Assembly (NCBI RefSeq): GCF_000003605.2
Contig: NW_003120919.1
Location: forward strand, 700,473 to 712,092
Length of the DNA: 11,620 bases
Direction of reading: 5' to 3'
Source of the DNA: Saccoglossus kowalevskii
Taxonomy: Eukaryota > Hemichordata > Enteropneusta > Harrimaniidae
Shown: positions 1 through 8,440 of the stretch, in pieces
Layout: each line of letters starts with the position of its first letter
Numbering within the stretch: the stretch's first letter is position 1
Translations under genes and position numbers: made by a program
The notes under the pieces: generated by a model
Database searches by the model: none
What the model was told of the DNA's origin: nothing
What the model saw: only the letters and a program-made list of their open reading frames with translations

Positions 1-577
1 GGCTTCTATTAAAATGTTACAATGTAACAGCTGAGATACGGCTTCATATGTAGTACCTTCACATATTAAGTCAGTTCTCAATCGAAAAGAATGGGTCAAG
101 CTTCTATTAGGGATTAGGCTTCTATAATATATTTTCTTTATAGTTAGTCCTAATCCGATAAGAGATAACTACTAAAGCTTCCAGTGAAAACATTTTATGA
201 TATTCGTGCCAGTTTATCCACTTGTGTTCAGTGATTGATTCTATATATGTCACACACTATGCTGATACTCTAAATCTTTCAAGTGTCACAAATTATCAAG
301 TATATTATAAAAATGTAATTAGGAATAAACTTTATTCTTTAATAAACTTTATTAGGAATAAAGCGTAAAAACCTATTTTTTACTGTAAATGGAATTTTCC
401 ATTTTATTTCCTTAAAATACCTAAAATGCATTAACCTGTACCAGCTATCCTCCCTTGCACCCCTTCTGTCATGGAAATATGTCTGGTACATGTTCAATGT
501 TGATGTGGTTTGCCTTAAATTTTAAATGCTCAATTGTGTTGTTTTTGGTCACTGATAAAAATAACATACTTTGACAG
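1..577 (+). other. FARSB: FARSB intron (3' part)
   Basis: AT-rich non-coding sequence upstream of the first recognisable FARSB exon, ending in the acceptor TTTGACAG at 570-577. I see no exon here. Minor structure: a GGATTAGG / CCTAATCC inverted pair near 111-118 and 150-157, three copies of GCTTCTAT (2-9, near 100, near 119), and a direct repeat of AATAAACTTTATT near 325 and 341. The assignment as intron rests on the downstream exon being internal to the gene. Confidence 0.7.
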
Positions 578-668
578 GTGATACATGGTCTTCTAGATAG
601 AACAATGAAAATATTAGAAGTTCCTCTAAAAAAAGACAATACAGGTTACTACATACGCAGTGCTGATG
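578..668 (+). CDS. FARSB: Phenylalanine--tRNA ligase beta subunit, penultimate coding exon
   Basis: Internal exon of the cytosolic phenylalanyl-tRNA synthetase beta subunit. In the animal enzyme (alpha2beta2) this subunit takes part in tRNA-Phe binding, editing and assembly with the catalytic alpha chain. The 91-bp exon gives 30 codons plus one base: it begins VIHGLLDRTMKILEVP and ends near GYYIRSAD. The 'VIHGLLDR' stretch is a conserved segment close to the C-terminus of eukaryotic PheRS beta. It is flanked by an acceptor (TTTGACAG|G) and a strong donor (G|GTAAGA at 669). The single left-over base (phase 1) joins exactly in frame to the next exon at 1913, where the split codon becomes GAT (Asp). 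It contains no stop. Earlier exons lie upstream of the window. Family assignment is by recognised conserved motifs, not by a search. Confidence 0.93.
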
Positions 669-1912
669 GTAAGATATTTGTTTTCCTTATCTGTATTATT
701 ATCAAAATCACATAATGTAAAGTTTTCTTTACCATATTTTCAAACTTGACCTAGCGCCAAGTGACCTGAACTCAGAAAATTGGTGCCATGTTATTTTTTT
801 TTACTAACAATGTGACATGTTTGGCAGGATGAAAATAAAACCGTTTTACAGTCACTACATTTCAGGCATCACTCAAGGTTAGGCATCAAGGAAGAGTGCA
901 AGGCCTTAATTTGGATATAAAAAGGCATCGTAAACTGTTGAAAATTATAGTCAAACAAAAAAAAAGTTGGTATTTCCACATAACAAAAAATACTCATTTT
1001 ATTGTAATATACATATGTTTTAATTTTGTTGGTGAAGAAAAACACAGTTTTAAATAAAGACAAACTCAAATGCATTGCTTAATAGCCAATGATAATGGTA
1101 GTGTGATCTGGTCATACTGTGCTTCACAAGGTGTTGCAAATGTTGATTGATTATTTGATTGATTATTCAGTGGTGATAATAATATTGACTCAAAATTTGA
1201 AATGAGGACTTAACAAACTCACTGAATGGTGAACGCAACATGGGAAAGATTTACCACTGTTGTATTACAAACTTATGGCAAGAATTTGATTTACAATCAG
1301 GAAATTAGCTATTTTGGAAAGATAATCTCAGCATTGAAGAAGATTTAACACTTTTATGACGATAACAGTTCATTGTCGAAACAGAGTTTACTATTTATAC
1401 TAGTTACAATAAACAATGTACACTAGAATGGTGTCAGTTAATACAAAAAACCTAAATTGGATGAGTATTTCCACACATTTTATACACAATGAAAAACGCA
1501 CGTTTACAAAATAGTATGTACCATCAATACTGAAGTATTTTGGATGTAAACAAAGATGTACATGTACTTGAGTTTTGCCCAAGCCATTTCAAATCTGAGT
1601 AAATAAATATGAAATAGATTCTACTCTTCAAAAGAAAACCTTGTTCAATATTTATAAACAAGAATGATTTTTGAGAAAAACGGTAGTCTTTGGTAAACTA
1701 ACATTCATTATAAAAAAATATCACTCCATAAGTTGTGACGCAGTTTACCAAATTTATACAAGATATGGGTAAATTATGACAGCAATAATTTGTCAGATAA
1801 AATAGTAACCCGACGTGCACTTAACTTGAGGGATATATGTATTGCATTTATGTGGAAGTAGAATCCGTTCATCGATGCCATGGTAACCTGTTTATTGTTA
1901 CTTTCCTTACAG
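669..1912 (+). other. FARSB: Last FARSB intron (phase 1)
   Basis: A 1244-bp GT..AG intron with donor GTAAGA at 669-674 and acceptor TTTCCTTACAG ending at 1912, preceded by a pyrimidine-rich run. I find no gene inside. Open stretches on the minus strand at 869-1075, 1400-1582 and 1774-1989 are AT-rich, low-complexity translations without family signatures. A GATT-rich patch (TTGATTGATTATTTGATTGATTATT) lies near 1143-1167. The last 120 bases, from about 1785, are shared with the diverged copy near 6370-6467. Confidence 0.85.
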
Positions 1913-2064
1913 ATGCTACTTACTTTCCCGGGCGTTGTGCTGAGATTGTTGTCTATGGAAACGTGATTGGCAAATTGGGCGTACTGCACCCAGATGTCAT
2001 CACAAAGTTTGAACTTTCTCTTCCGTGTTCGACATTTGAAATTGATCTACATCCATTCCTTTAA
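1913..2064 (+). CDS. FARSB: Phenylalanine--tRNA ligase beta subunit, last coding exon with stop
   Basis: C-terminal exon of PheRS beta. After completing the split Asp codon it encodes 49 further residues and ends with TAA at 2062-2064. Signature segments seen are YFPGRCAEI, GKLGVLHPDVITKFEL, PCS, and the terminal HPFL, matching the very conserved C-terminus of eukaryotic FARSB. This part belongs to the catalytic-core-like C-terminal module of the beta chain, which is inactive in catalysis and packs on the alpha subunit. The exon is intact, with no frameshift and its natural terminal position. The longer frame reading through from 1837 is intron sequence and should not be used as a start. A decayed copy of this exon sits at about 6468. 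Confidence 0.96.
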
Positions 2065-2850
2065 GCTATTCATTCAATCCGCTACATGAAATTAACAATA
2101 GAAGAGAATGATGAAAAATACATTAATTGAGATCGCTGTTCATTCCTCCCTGTAGCAATGTCACCTCTGGGTTGAGTGTTTGATATAGTGCTACATATGT
2201 TATCGAGTGATCCTCTATGCTAATATTCTTTCTAAATGCACTTGTTTTGCCATTATATAGTGACACTATATTTTGTTCTTAAAGATAATTGTGACCATGA
2301 AGTCAACATCGTTATCATGTCGCAGTCATTGCTGACGATTTGCTTTCAAAACCATGCTTTCACATTGACAAAACGTATCGTATCATTGCAGTCGTACTGA
2401 AAGCAAATTAATCAGCAACAGCCACTGTACAATTTATATAGTATATACCTTCTTCATATTATTGGATTTTATTCAAGTAAATTAAACTATTACTGTTGAA
2501 CCAAATTTATATGTTACTATGGATTTTTTACAAAACTGGACAAGAATAGTTTGGACATATAGTGGATCAAAAATAAAAAGGATACCAATATGGAGGCTGA
2601 ATTATATATATTTTTATGCCTCCAATATCATAATCTGTAAATGTTTTGGGAATTATTACAAATGTAAAATATTTAACATCAAAGTTTTCCCAAATATTAA
2701 ATTTGTTTGAAATTCCTAAATGTTTTTAAAAATACTTAAGGAGAGCCCCTTCATTGTTAAATGTTATTTCGATTCTGCTACTATTGAACACTGCTTCATA
2801 TATATTTGGGGAGAAACAAATCTTAGGAAATATTCGACAAATTAAAATTA
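2065..2850 (+). other. FARSB 3' UTR and flank
   Basis: Non-coding sequence after the FARSB stop. Possible poly(A) signals are ATTAAA at 2481-2486 and AATAAA at 2572-2577; I cannot tell which is used. An AT-rich stretch at 2586-2698 has two imperfect fold-back arms: TATGGAGGC / GCCTCCAATA around 2590-2626, and TTTGGGAA / TTCCCAAA at 2645-2652 and 2687-2694. Most of this stretch has no counterpart in the second copy of the locus (which keeps only about 280 bp between exon and tail here), so it is either a deletion there or an insertion here. Confidence 0.5.
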
Positions 2851-2949
2851 AATGTGTTTATTCAATGTGTATTGTAAGTCACAAGTAATTATAATCGAAT
2901 TATCTCTTGTTTAAGGTGGTCATTGTATACAGTGTACATGACTGTACAT

Positions 2950-4200
2950 CAGAATAATTCCCATTCAAAGTATTTGTTCTTCAATTAAAAAAAGGACCTA
3001 ATGATATGCAGTCGGACATGAATCACAAGCACATATTTAAAAGAGGACTTCTATGAAAGAGTACATCTTGCTGTATATACTGAAACGCACTCGGATTTTG
3101 TGAAATGTTTTAATTATATTAGGAATCATGTAACAAAGCAAAAGTTCCAGACAAAATGAAACAATTTCACTATAGAAACCTGTGCAAAAATGCAAATTGT
3201 TTTTTTTATAACAATTTCGACTTTGTTTTTCAAAAAAATGTCTATCAACCCAATTTTTTGGATTACACTAACAACAATAAACAAGAAGATGACATACATT
3301 TTAGACATATCTACTTCAGCTTTACTGGATACTTAAATAAATTGCATCGTAACCATGTGCAACAAGACAATTCTGTGAAATAAACATGATATTCTTTCTC
3401 ATACATACAACAAGATGCATTTGAGAAATGTACAATACATAGTCACCTAAATTATAGTGAAAATGTAAATTTTTTATCCAGTATTAGACCAAATAAAGAT
3501 TAACATGTTGAACTAATTTAGAAGCAGCTTGGCAAATGGATTATACATATATATTTAGAACCCACAACCCTATCCTCTAAGCCTAAATCGGACATTACCC
3601 CTGATCGTTATCTGTAGTGCACTCTGACATACGGTACTTGCCGCACTGATTTAATCACTTTCGTGACCATAACTTTCACTCTTCTTTGTCATATGTGACC
3701 TGCTTGCAAGGTACTTTTATAGACTATACTAAATATACTAAGTTTCAAATGTAATGATTAGTACTTGGAATATCAGCGGAAAAGCCGAAAATCAAAAATT
3801 TTGTAATTATTATGCAAATAAAGTAATTAATATGCACAGATAATTACTATCACCAACGCTAGAACATGATCTGGAGTTAGGTGATTAAACCACAAATAAC
3901 TACTGAAATACAACAATATCTTTATCGAGTAAGTACAGCAAAATTTGTAAGCAAAGTTGGTGGTGACAACAAATCAGATGACACTACATTCCATGTCACA
4001 CAGTTCAAAACAAAACAGATATATATATATATATATAAACACAATATTGATCAGAACCACTCATCTCACAATCACAGAAAATCATCGCTATGAGCTGTTA
4101 TAGGTTATATATTAAAGAGTATATATGTCAGTGTTTCGATTTTTGTCAAAGATCAATGTCAATGTTTGTGCATATAGTATCATTTCTTTGAAACAATTGA
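2950..4200. other. Intergenic, no gene seen
   Basis: AT-rich sequence. The short open frames at 3126-3308 (minus), 3156-3383 (plus) and 3881-4093 (plus) have low-complexity translations and no family signature, so I do not call them genes. From 3425 to 3745 the sequence belongs to duplication copy A. A near-duplicate pair TAATTATTATGCA / TAATTAATATGCA lies at about 3804-3834, with GTAATTAT / ATAATTAC arms around it. A (TA)n microsatellite sits at 4020-4036. Confidence 0.5.
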
Positions 4201-4656
4201 AAGAATGCGCTTATTTGTCGATGACGATGGTGTGCTTTCCTTAGGTGGGAGATTAAATAACACACCAAAGTACATCGAATATGAGACAAAAGTCCAATCA
4301 CTGATACAAGGAAAAACACAGGTTTTTTTCCAATTGCTCATAGGACATGTTCACGACAAAGTATTTCACTGGTATGCCGTCTACAATTATACGTACCACA
4401 AATATGAGAGACTGTCAAACCAATTCCACAAAAATGCGTCGCCTGTAGAAAGTAATCAGAAAAGATTTCATTATCTCCACCACTGTCTCCACTAAGCGTA
4501 CAGGAAGCTTCTCCTCTCCCAGCGTTTTACTTCACAAGAGAATACAACACAGAAGTCAAAGATTATATTGAGTGGCTTTTCATTCAACAAAAGAGCCCAT
4601 GGTTTGGTGCTTCTGGGAGACACTGATCGGACTAATTAATACCACGTTAAAATTAA
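4200..4656 (+). pseudogene. BEL/Pao pol fragment: integrase N-terminal region, core deleted
   Basis: Decayed integrase-end segment of a BEL/Pao-type retroelement pol. From 4205 one frame reads MRLFVDDDGVLSLGGRLNN, the linker found just upstream of the integrase zinc-binding region in BEL/Pao elements, then GHVHDKVFH, which fits the His half of the H2C2 site. The Cys half, KCVACRK (4432-4452), is in another frame and is followed by a TAA at 4453. The same frame then gives SPPLSPLSVQEASPLPAF (4474-4527), matching the proline-rich P..RVQEAPPF region. It jumps straight to EWLFIQQKSPWFGA (from about 4573), normally more than 100 residues further on, so the stretch with the first two catalytic Asp residues is missing. 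A third frame (4611-4652) gives FWETLIGLINTTLK, where the catalytic Glu region lies. At least two frameshifts, stops and an internal deletion make it non-functional. Confidence 0.85.
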
Positions 4657-4659
4657 AGC

Positions 4660-5470
4660 TACAGAACAGCTTTCTCGGTTCCAAGATTGACGGCTAAACA
4701 TGTACTTATTTTCTCAGAAGATGCTTTGTCCATATATGCAAAATGGTAAATTGCTCGGTCAAAGCAATCATGTGAAACAAATGCCCAAAATTGTGGATAT
4801 GACAGAAATAAATAACGGCGGTCAGAAGAAGCTTTATCTCTAACAAATTTCAAGTCGACTGGTTAAAACACTAATGAGAAACAAATGCTTCTAATTGTTG
4901 TCATCGATCCAAATTATTACTGTCTAAAAGATTTTGATGTAAAGAAGCAGCACAGCAAAATTCCAATAACATCGAATGAATGTAGCAAACACATTTCTGT
5001 TTAAAAAAATCAAAGACTACAGCCAAACCCCGCGTCCAATCACACGAGTCTAATCACACATGTCCAATCATATATGTCCAATCAAGAGTTTAGCAAACTT
5101 GAACGAGCATTACACGTAGATGCTATGCAAATTTCAGATTAATATGGCTATTGGTTTTGAAAAAGCCAATTTTGTAAGTGTTTTATGCTAATTTTGGGGA
5201 AATCGTGGCGGAAAAGGTCATGTGACCACCAACAGTTTTATTTGTGAAATGAGTAGCGATTGTAACAATAATGCTACTCCAATAAAATCAGAATGCCTAG
5301 ACCCCCTGTTTGAGAATTAAGAATTTTTCAACAGTATTCAAGTTCTAGGGCCACAAAGAAACGACATTAAAATAAAATAAAGACAATTTGTCAAAAACAA
5401 TAGGGTCCAAACGAACTTTAATCTAAAATGTCTTAGGTCGTTCTTGAATCACCTTAAAAGAAATGGCAAT
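4660..5470. other. Unassigned spacer inside the BEL/Pao remnant
   Basis: About 0.8 kb separates two pol fragments that should be nearly adjacent in an intact element. I recognise no coding motif in it. It could be a later insertion or rearranged element sequence. It holds a four-copy 14-bp tandem repeat (5034-5089) and a GGTCA-TG-TGACC inverted pair at 5216-5227. The open frame on the minus strand at 4659-4853 is low-confidence noise. Confidence 0.5.
5034..5089 (+). repeat. 14-bp x 4 tandem repeat carrying CCAATCA
   Basis: Four contiguous 14-base units begin at 5034, 5048, 5062 and 5076: GTCCAATCACACGA, GTCTAATCACACAT, GTCCAATCATATAT, GTCCAATCAAGAGT. All start GTC(C/T)AATCA, and the variation is confined to the last five bases. 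Three of four carry CCAAT. The array has no spacer between units. Confidence 0.9.
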
Positions 5471-5477
5471 TTATTGA

Positions 5478-5985
5478 ATATTGAATGGACGACCACTTAC
5501 ATATACTGATGACGGTGATTCATTAACTCCATCACATATCTCACATGGCATTTTAGTAATGCATTACCGTACTACTTTATTGATACTACTGAATTAGAAG
5601 ATCTTAATTTCACAATAAGCAATGCCACTTCACTTAATAAACGTGTTAAATGTCTCGACATAAACATTTCTTGCACAGATGGTCTTGCACTTCTACTTGC
5701 ACTTCGTGAAACCATAGTTTCAAAACAGAAAAAAAATTAAGTAGATGATGTAGTAATTAAATACAGTGACAATAAGCGGTGCATAATTGTACATTAGAGA
5801 TCGGTTTGATCAGGCAGTGTCAAAACTAAAATTGGTCATACAATTGAAATCGCCAAGTTATTGAATTCTATCCACTCGAGGTGACATACGATGACCCAAC
5901 CATCAAAGATATAGATGATAATTCAAGTAATTCCACTGAGAATTCACCCAAGAGATACCCGATCAGTTACGAGAACACAAGATAG
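5478..5985 (+). pseudogene. BEL/Pao pol fragment: integrase C-terminal end
   Basis: The 3' end of a BEL/Pao pol reading, spread over several frames. Frame 3 (5478-5552) gives ILNGRPLTYTDDG followed by LTPSHISHG, matching the NDRPLTY...LTPSHLLHGR region. Frame 2 (5576-5740) gives FIDTTELEDL, LNKRVKCLD and LLLALRET, matching the LxKRAKYL and YLxALRE segments. After a TAA the same frame continues VDDVVIKYSDNKR, matching the GDVVLV region. Frame 1 (5863-5985) gives EFYPLEVTYDDPT, the conserved YPLEV ending, and runs to TAG at 5983. The order agrees with intact elements, so this is one element broken by indels and stops rather than several insertions. No gag, protease or reverse transcriptase is recognisable, so the element is 5'-truncated. 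Confidence 0.87.
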
Positions 5986-6095
5986 GACTTTGACTGATGA
6001 GCCTCAGAAATGAGAAAAAACAAATATTACAATTACGAAATTCAGTTCTCAATCAGAAATTTATATTTTTCAATTCATTTTCGAAATTCGCTCGG

Positions 6096-6269
6096 TGTTT
6101 CCGGTATTTTTTTTCGTGTCTAAAATATTGGGACGCTTATAAAAGCGTATATTCTAATATTGCGCATTTTAATTTTCTGTGTTCTATACGCGTTCCAATA
6201 TTCCGTAATCGTTATGTAGTCTCGTTGCCGTTGTAAATAAAAGTTCAGTAACTGTTTAGAATTCATCCA
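6096..6269 (+). repeat. Probable 3' LTR of the BEL/Pao remnant
   Basis: The candidate starts TGTTTCCGG at 6096 and ends ..ATTCATCCA at 6269, i.e. TG..CA ends. It contains a TATA box (TATAAAA, 6138-6144) set inside the hairpin ACGCTT-ATAA-AAGCGT at 6134-6149, and an AATAAA signal at 6236-6241 about 100 bases downstream, followed by AGTTCAGTAACTG. That spacing fits promoter, short R and poly(A) of an LTR. It is CpG-richer than its surroundings. Ends are uncertain because no second LTR is available for comparison and no clear polypurine tract is seen. The open frame at 5997-6236 is a shadow. Confidence 0.6.
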
Positions 6270-6467
6270 GTGAACATTGTATGTTTATTTCTCACCATTT
6301 AAATACATATATATGAAATACGTCAAGTTTTATAATATTAGGTGTAAATGTGTTGAATTGTTCCAGCTATGATTTGTCAGATAAATTAGGGTTCAGACAT
6401 ACACTTAGCTTGAGGGTATAGTGTATAAATGATGAAGCGAATTCTGCTTCTGTTACTTTCTTTATAG

Positions 6468-6563
6468 ATATTCCCTTCCAGTGCTTTGTGTATAATCTGA
6501 CATCATTACATTATGTTCCGGAAAGTTCTTGTTGCCCACTCTGGGATAAAAGACGTTCATTCG
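6468..6563 (+). pseudogene. Decayed copy of the FARSB last exon
   Basis: It follows a preserved intron end (GTTACTTTCTTTATAG, acceptor at 6466-6467) that aligns with the real FARSB acceptor at 1911-1912. After the acceptor it reads ATATTCCCTTCCAGTGCTTTGTG, which can be laid against the ATGCTACTTACTTTCCCGGG..TTGTG start of the true exon with a deletion. It then diverges: the diagnostic GKLGVLHPDVITKFEL and terminal HPFL codons are absent. The phase-1 frame meets TAA at about 6561. I read it as a dead duplicate exon. The match within the exon is short, so this rests mainly on collinearity of the flanks. Confidence 0.6.
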
Positions 6564-6859
6564 ATTAACTACATATAAAGCAATACTCTCTGCCAACAGA
6601 TAGCAGACCCATTTTATTCTTAACATTAACTCACTTGATTGCTGGATATTTAATTTATTAGATTCTGATATCTTTCGAAAACTGTGCTTCACAATAGTGT
6701 CAGCAAAATCCTGAAATATGCAACACAACTTTAAATCCAAGTTTATTTAATGTGTATTGTCACAAGTAAATATTACAAGCAATGTCTCTCGCTTATTACA
6801 TAATCATTGTTCACTCTCTAAGGTGGTCATTGAAAACAGACATCGGTGTACATGTCTAT

Positions 6860-7868
6860 AAGAACAAAGTGTGTCACTGGCGTATTGATGTGATGGGGTG
6901 CAAGATAAAAAAAAAGTAACTTAATAAAACTTATGTGCCCTTGAAGGCAAATAAAAGCCAACATGTATGTTGTCTGTATATATATGGACTTGTTGACTCT
7001 TTCAGATTTTAATTAAAAAAACTATTTATTTTTTAGTTATTTGTCATATTATAACTCATACTCATGAAAACATTCTATTACAATTACAGCTGTGTCCATA
7101 TCCTCTTGCAATGCGTCTTTTGTTGAGGTTGATTTTAAACTCAAGGTATATAAAATATATATAAAATTAGTATTAAGAATTACTGTGGATGAACAATATA
7201 AAATCAATATTAAGTTTGTTTTACAATTAGCTACACTAAAAACAATTAAGATGCTTTATAACACGTATTAACTTGTAAATCATTCACTGATTAATATATA
7301 TTTAAATTAATATCAAGCTTATTACAGATTATCGAAATTGCAATCTGAGATTATGAAATTGGGATTTTGGGGTCATTGGATTATTATATTACAAATTCTT
7401 GAAAAAACAAAGATTTGTCAAGATTTATTTCAATGTAACCCGCATTAATTCAGTCAACAAATTTGAATCGTTTGTGAGTACATGAATTCTGTAACCTAAA
7501 ATAAAAAACATTTGAGCAAGATGGAAAGCTGTTTTACCAGTGTTCGAATGTGCTAAAAAGTCATGGAGTTTGACAGTTTAATGTTTATTTCTCACAACTC
7601 GCACAAAAATTCAAACTACAAAATATGTTTCATAATTCTCACAAGACTGAACAGAGATTTATAAACGCATCTCTTAGTTAGAATGGTATGTGATGTTTCA
7701 ATGCTTTTCAGCACTCACTGGTTTTGAAATTTTACTGCTGTTATTGCCCATGTCAATAAGAAGCATGATCTAATGTTAATGAAAGATAATTTTCTTGATT
7801 TGATGTACTGTTAAAAACCGGCTTGGATTTTTTAAAATAATAAACAAGTAAATTTTAGTTCTTAGATG
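6860..7868. other. Non-shared AT-rich segment of copy B, no gene seen
   Basis: About 1 kb with no clear counterpart in copy A. It is AT-rich with many short A/T runs, no open frame with a recognisable product, no terminal inverted repeats that I can see, and no RNA gene. It could be an insertion in copy B or sequence lost from copy A. Confidence 0.4.
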
Positions 7869-8113
7869 TATTTCTTACGAATTTTGATGAAAAATATTTT
7901 TATAAAGATTGAGTTGTTGTAAGAAGGTCCGGTACCTGGCATGAAGATTTCGGTAAAAAGCGGGAAGGTCTCAGCTTGGAGCACGTGGCAACTATTTGCA
8001 TGCAAAATAATAGCTTCCTGTACAGTTTCTTTCAACTGTGCAAAAACCAGCAGGATGGTTCTGGAACTGTGTGAGACGACTGTGTGACAGGCCTTAAATT
8101 TTCATAAGCGGAT
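7869..8113 (-). other. Open, GC-richer exon-like stretch, unrecognised
   Basis: On the minus strand a frame stays open for about 81 codons, from about 8111 down to a TAA at about 7869, without an ATG near its start. The middle part reads TILLVFAQLKETVQEAIILH and then LFTEIFMPGTGPS, with ordinary amino-acid composition, unlike the Lys/Asn/Ile/Tyr noise around it. A possible acceptor on this strand is TCTCACACAG, ending near 8076. The plus strand is also open over part of the stretch, which weakens the case. GC content at 7920-8100 is visibly higher than in its neighbours. It contains a perfect 12-bp palindrome, TTTGCATGCAAA (7995-8006). I recognise no family. It could be an exon, a transposon fragment or a conserved non-coding element. 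Confidence 0.25.
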
Positions 8114-8308
8114 ATATCCTGTACTTTGCACTATTTCAGACCAATGCCATTGCTGAAATCGGTGAATTCAAATAGTACGATGAGCCACTGAGCAAACCAG
8201 CGAAAAAAGACACTAGTATCCAATTTTCTGATACACAGGTCTATTTATGAATAGTCCACTCTGCAATAATAACAAATGAAGAGAGTGAGACGGGGTCAAG
8301 TATTGATC

Positions 8309-8440
8309 CAGTGTTGGACGAAATAAAGATTAACATATTGAACACATTTAAGAAATGTAGAAATGTAGTCACCATAATTATAGTACAAATGTCACATTTT
8401 GATCCAGTATAAGACCAAATAAATATATTCAACTGATTAA
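8309..8440 (+). repeat. Local partial duplication inside copy B
   Basis: The motif CCAGT.T..GAC.AAATAAA.AT appears twice within about 100 bases, at 8309-8330 and 8404-8425. Each is followed by an AA(C)TGA / TTGAAC-type stretch and a TTTAAGAA or TTAAAAGCAGC end. Copy A has it once, at 3479-3529. This indicates a small tandem duplication that happened only in copy B. Confidence 0.6.

Larger units (their letters stand above)
1785..3745. repeat. Segmental duplication, copy A (FARSB 3' region)
   Basis: This is the more intact copy of a duplicated segment whose partner is at about 6370-8670, same orientation. Collinear blocks visible by eye: A 1788-1835 with B 6372-6415 (ATTTGTCAGATAAA, then a matching CTTGAGGG stretch); A 1893-1935 with B 6450-6487 (GTTACTTTC..TAG acceptor); A 2855-2945 with B 6745-6855 (AATGTGTATTGT, CACAAGTAA, AAGGTGGTCATTG, GTGTACATG); A 3425-3745 with B 8345-8660 (GAAATGTA, ATAGTCACC, CCAGTAT.AGACCAAATAAA, AGCAGC, CTCTTCTT.GT, GACTATAC). 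The intervening parts differ in length, so both copies have taken indels. Boundaries are approximate. Confidence 0.8.
4200..6269 (+). mobile_element. 5'-truncated, decayed BEL/Pao-type LTR retroelement
   Basis: Two pol fragments in the proper order and on the same strand, followed about 110 bases after the terminal stop by a TATA-box and poly(A)-signal pair typical of an LTR. No matching 5' LTR is visible upstream in the window, and the gag-RT-RNaseH part is absent. The element lies exactly between the two copies of the FARSB 3' segment. It is old, judging from multiple frameshifts and stops, and cannot encode active products. Confidence 0.8.

Noticed and set aside
1774-1989. Minus-strand ORF across the last FARSB exon
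   Set aside because: It is the antisense shadow of the conserved coding exon at 1913-2064 plus intron sequence.
2519-2710. 63-codon plus-strand ORF downstream of FARSB
   Set aside because: The translation is rich in Ile, Asn, Tyr and Lys with no motif, and the stretch is an AT-rich fold-back region of the FARSB 3' flank.
4020-4036. (TA)n tract
   Set aside because: An ordinary microsatellite in AT-rich DNA; noted only as a landmark.
4659-4853. Possible gag zinc-knuckle-like Cys pattern or minus-strand ORF within the BEL remnant spacer
   Set aside because: Cys residues can be picked out in several frames but their spacing does not fit CCHC, and the frames are broken. The minus-strand ORF has no family signature.
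5034-5089. CRISPR-like array
   Set aside because: Units are 14 bp with no spacers and the window is eukaryotic; it is a plain tandem repeat.
6462-6740. 92-codon minus-strand ORF in duplication copy B
   Set aside because: It runs antisense through the decayed FARSB exon and has no motif; the duplication explains the sequence better.
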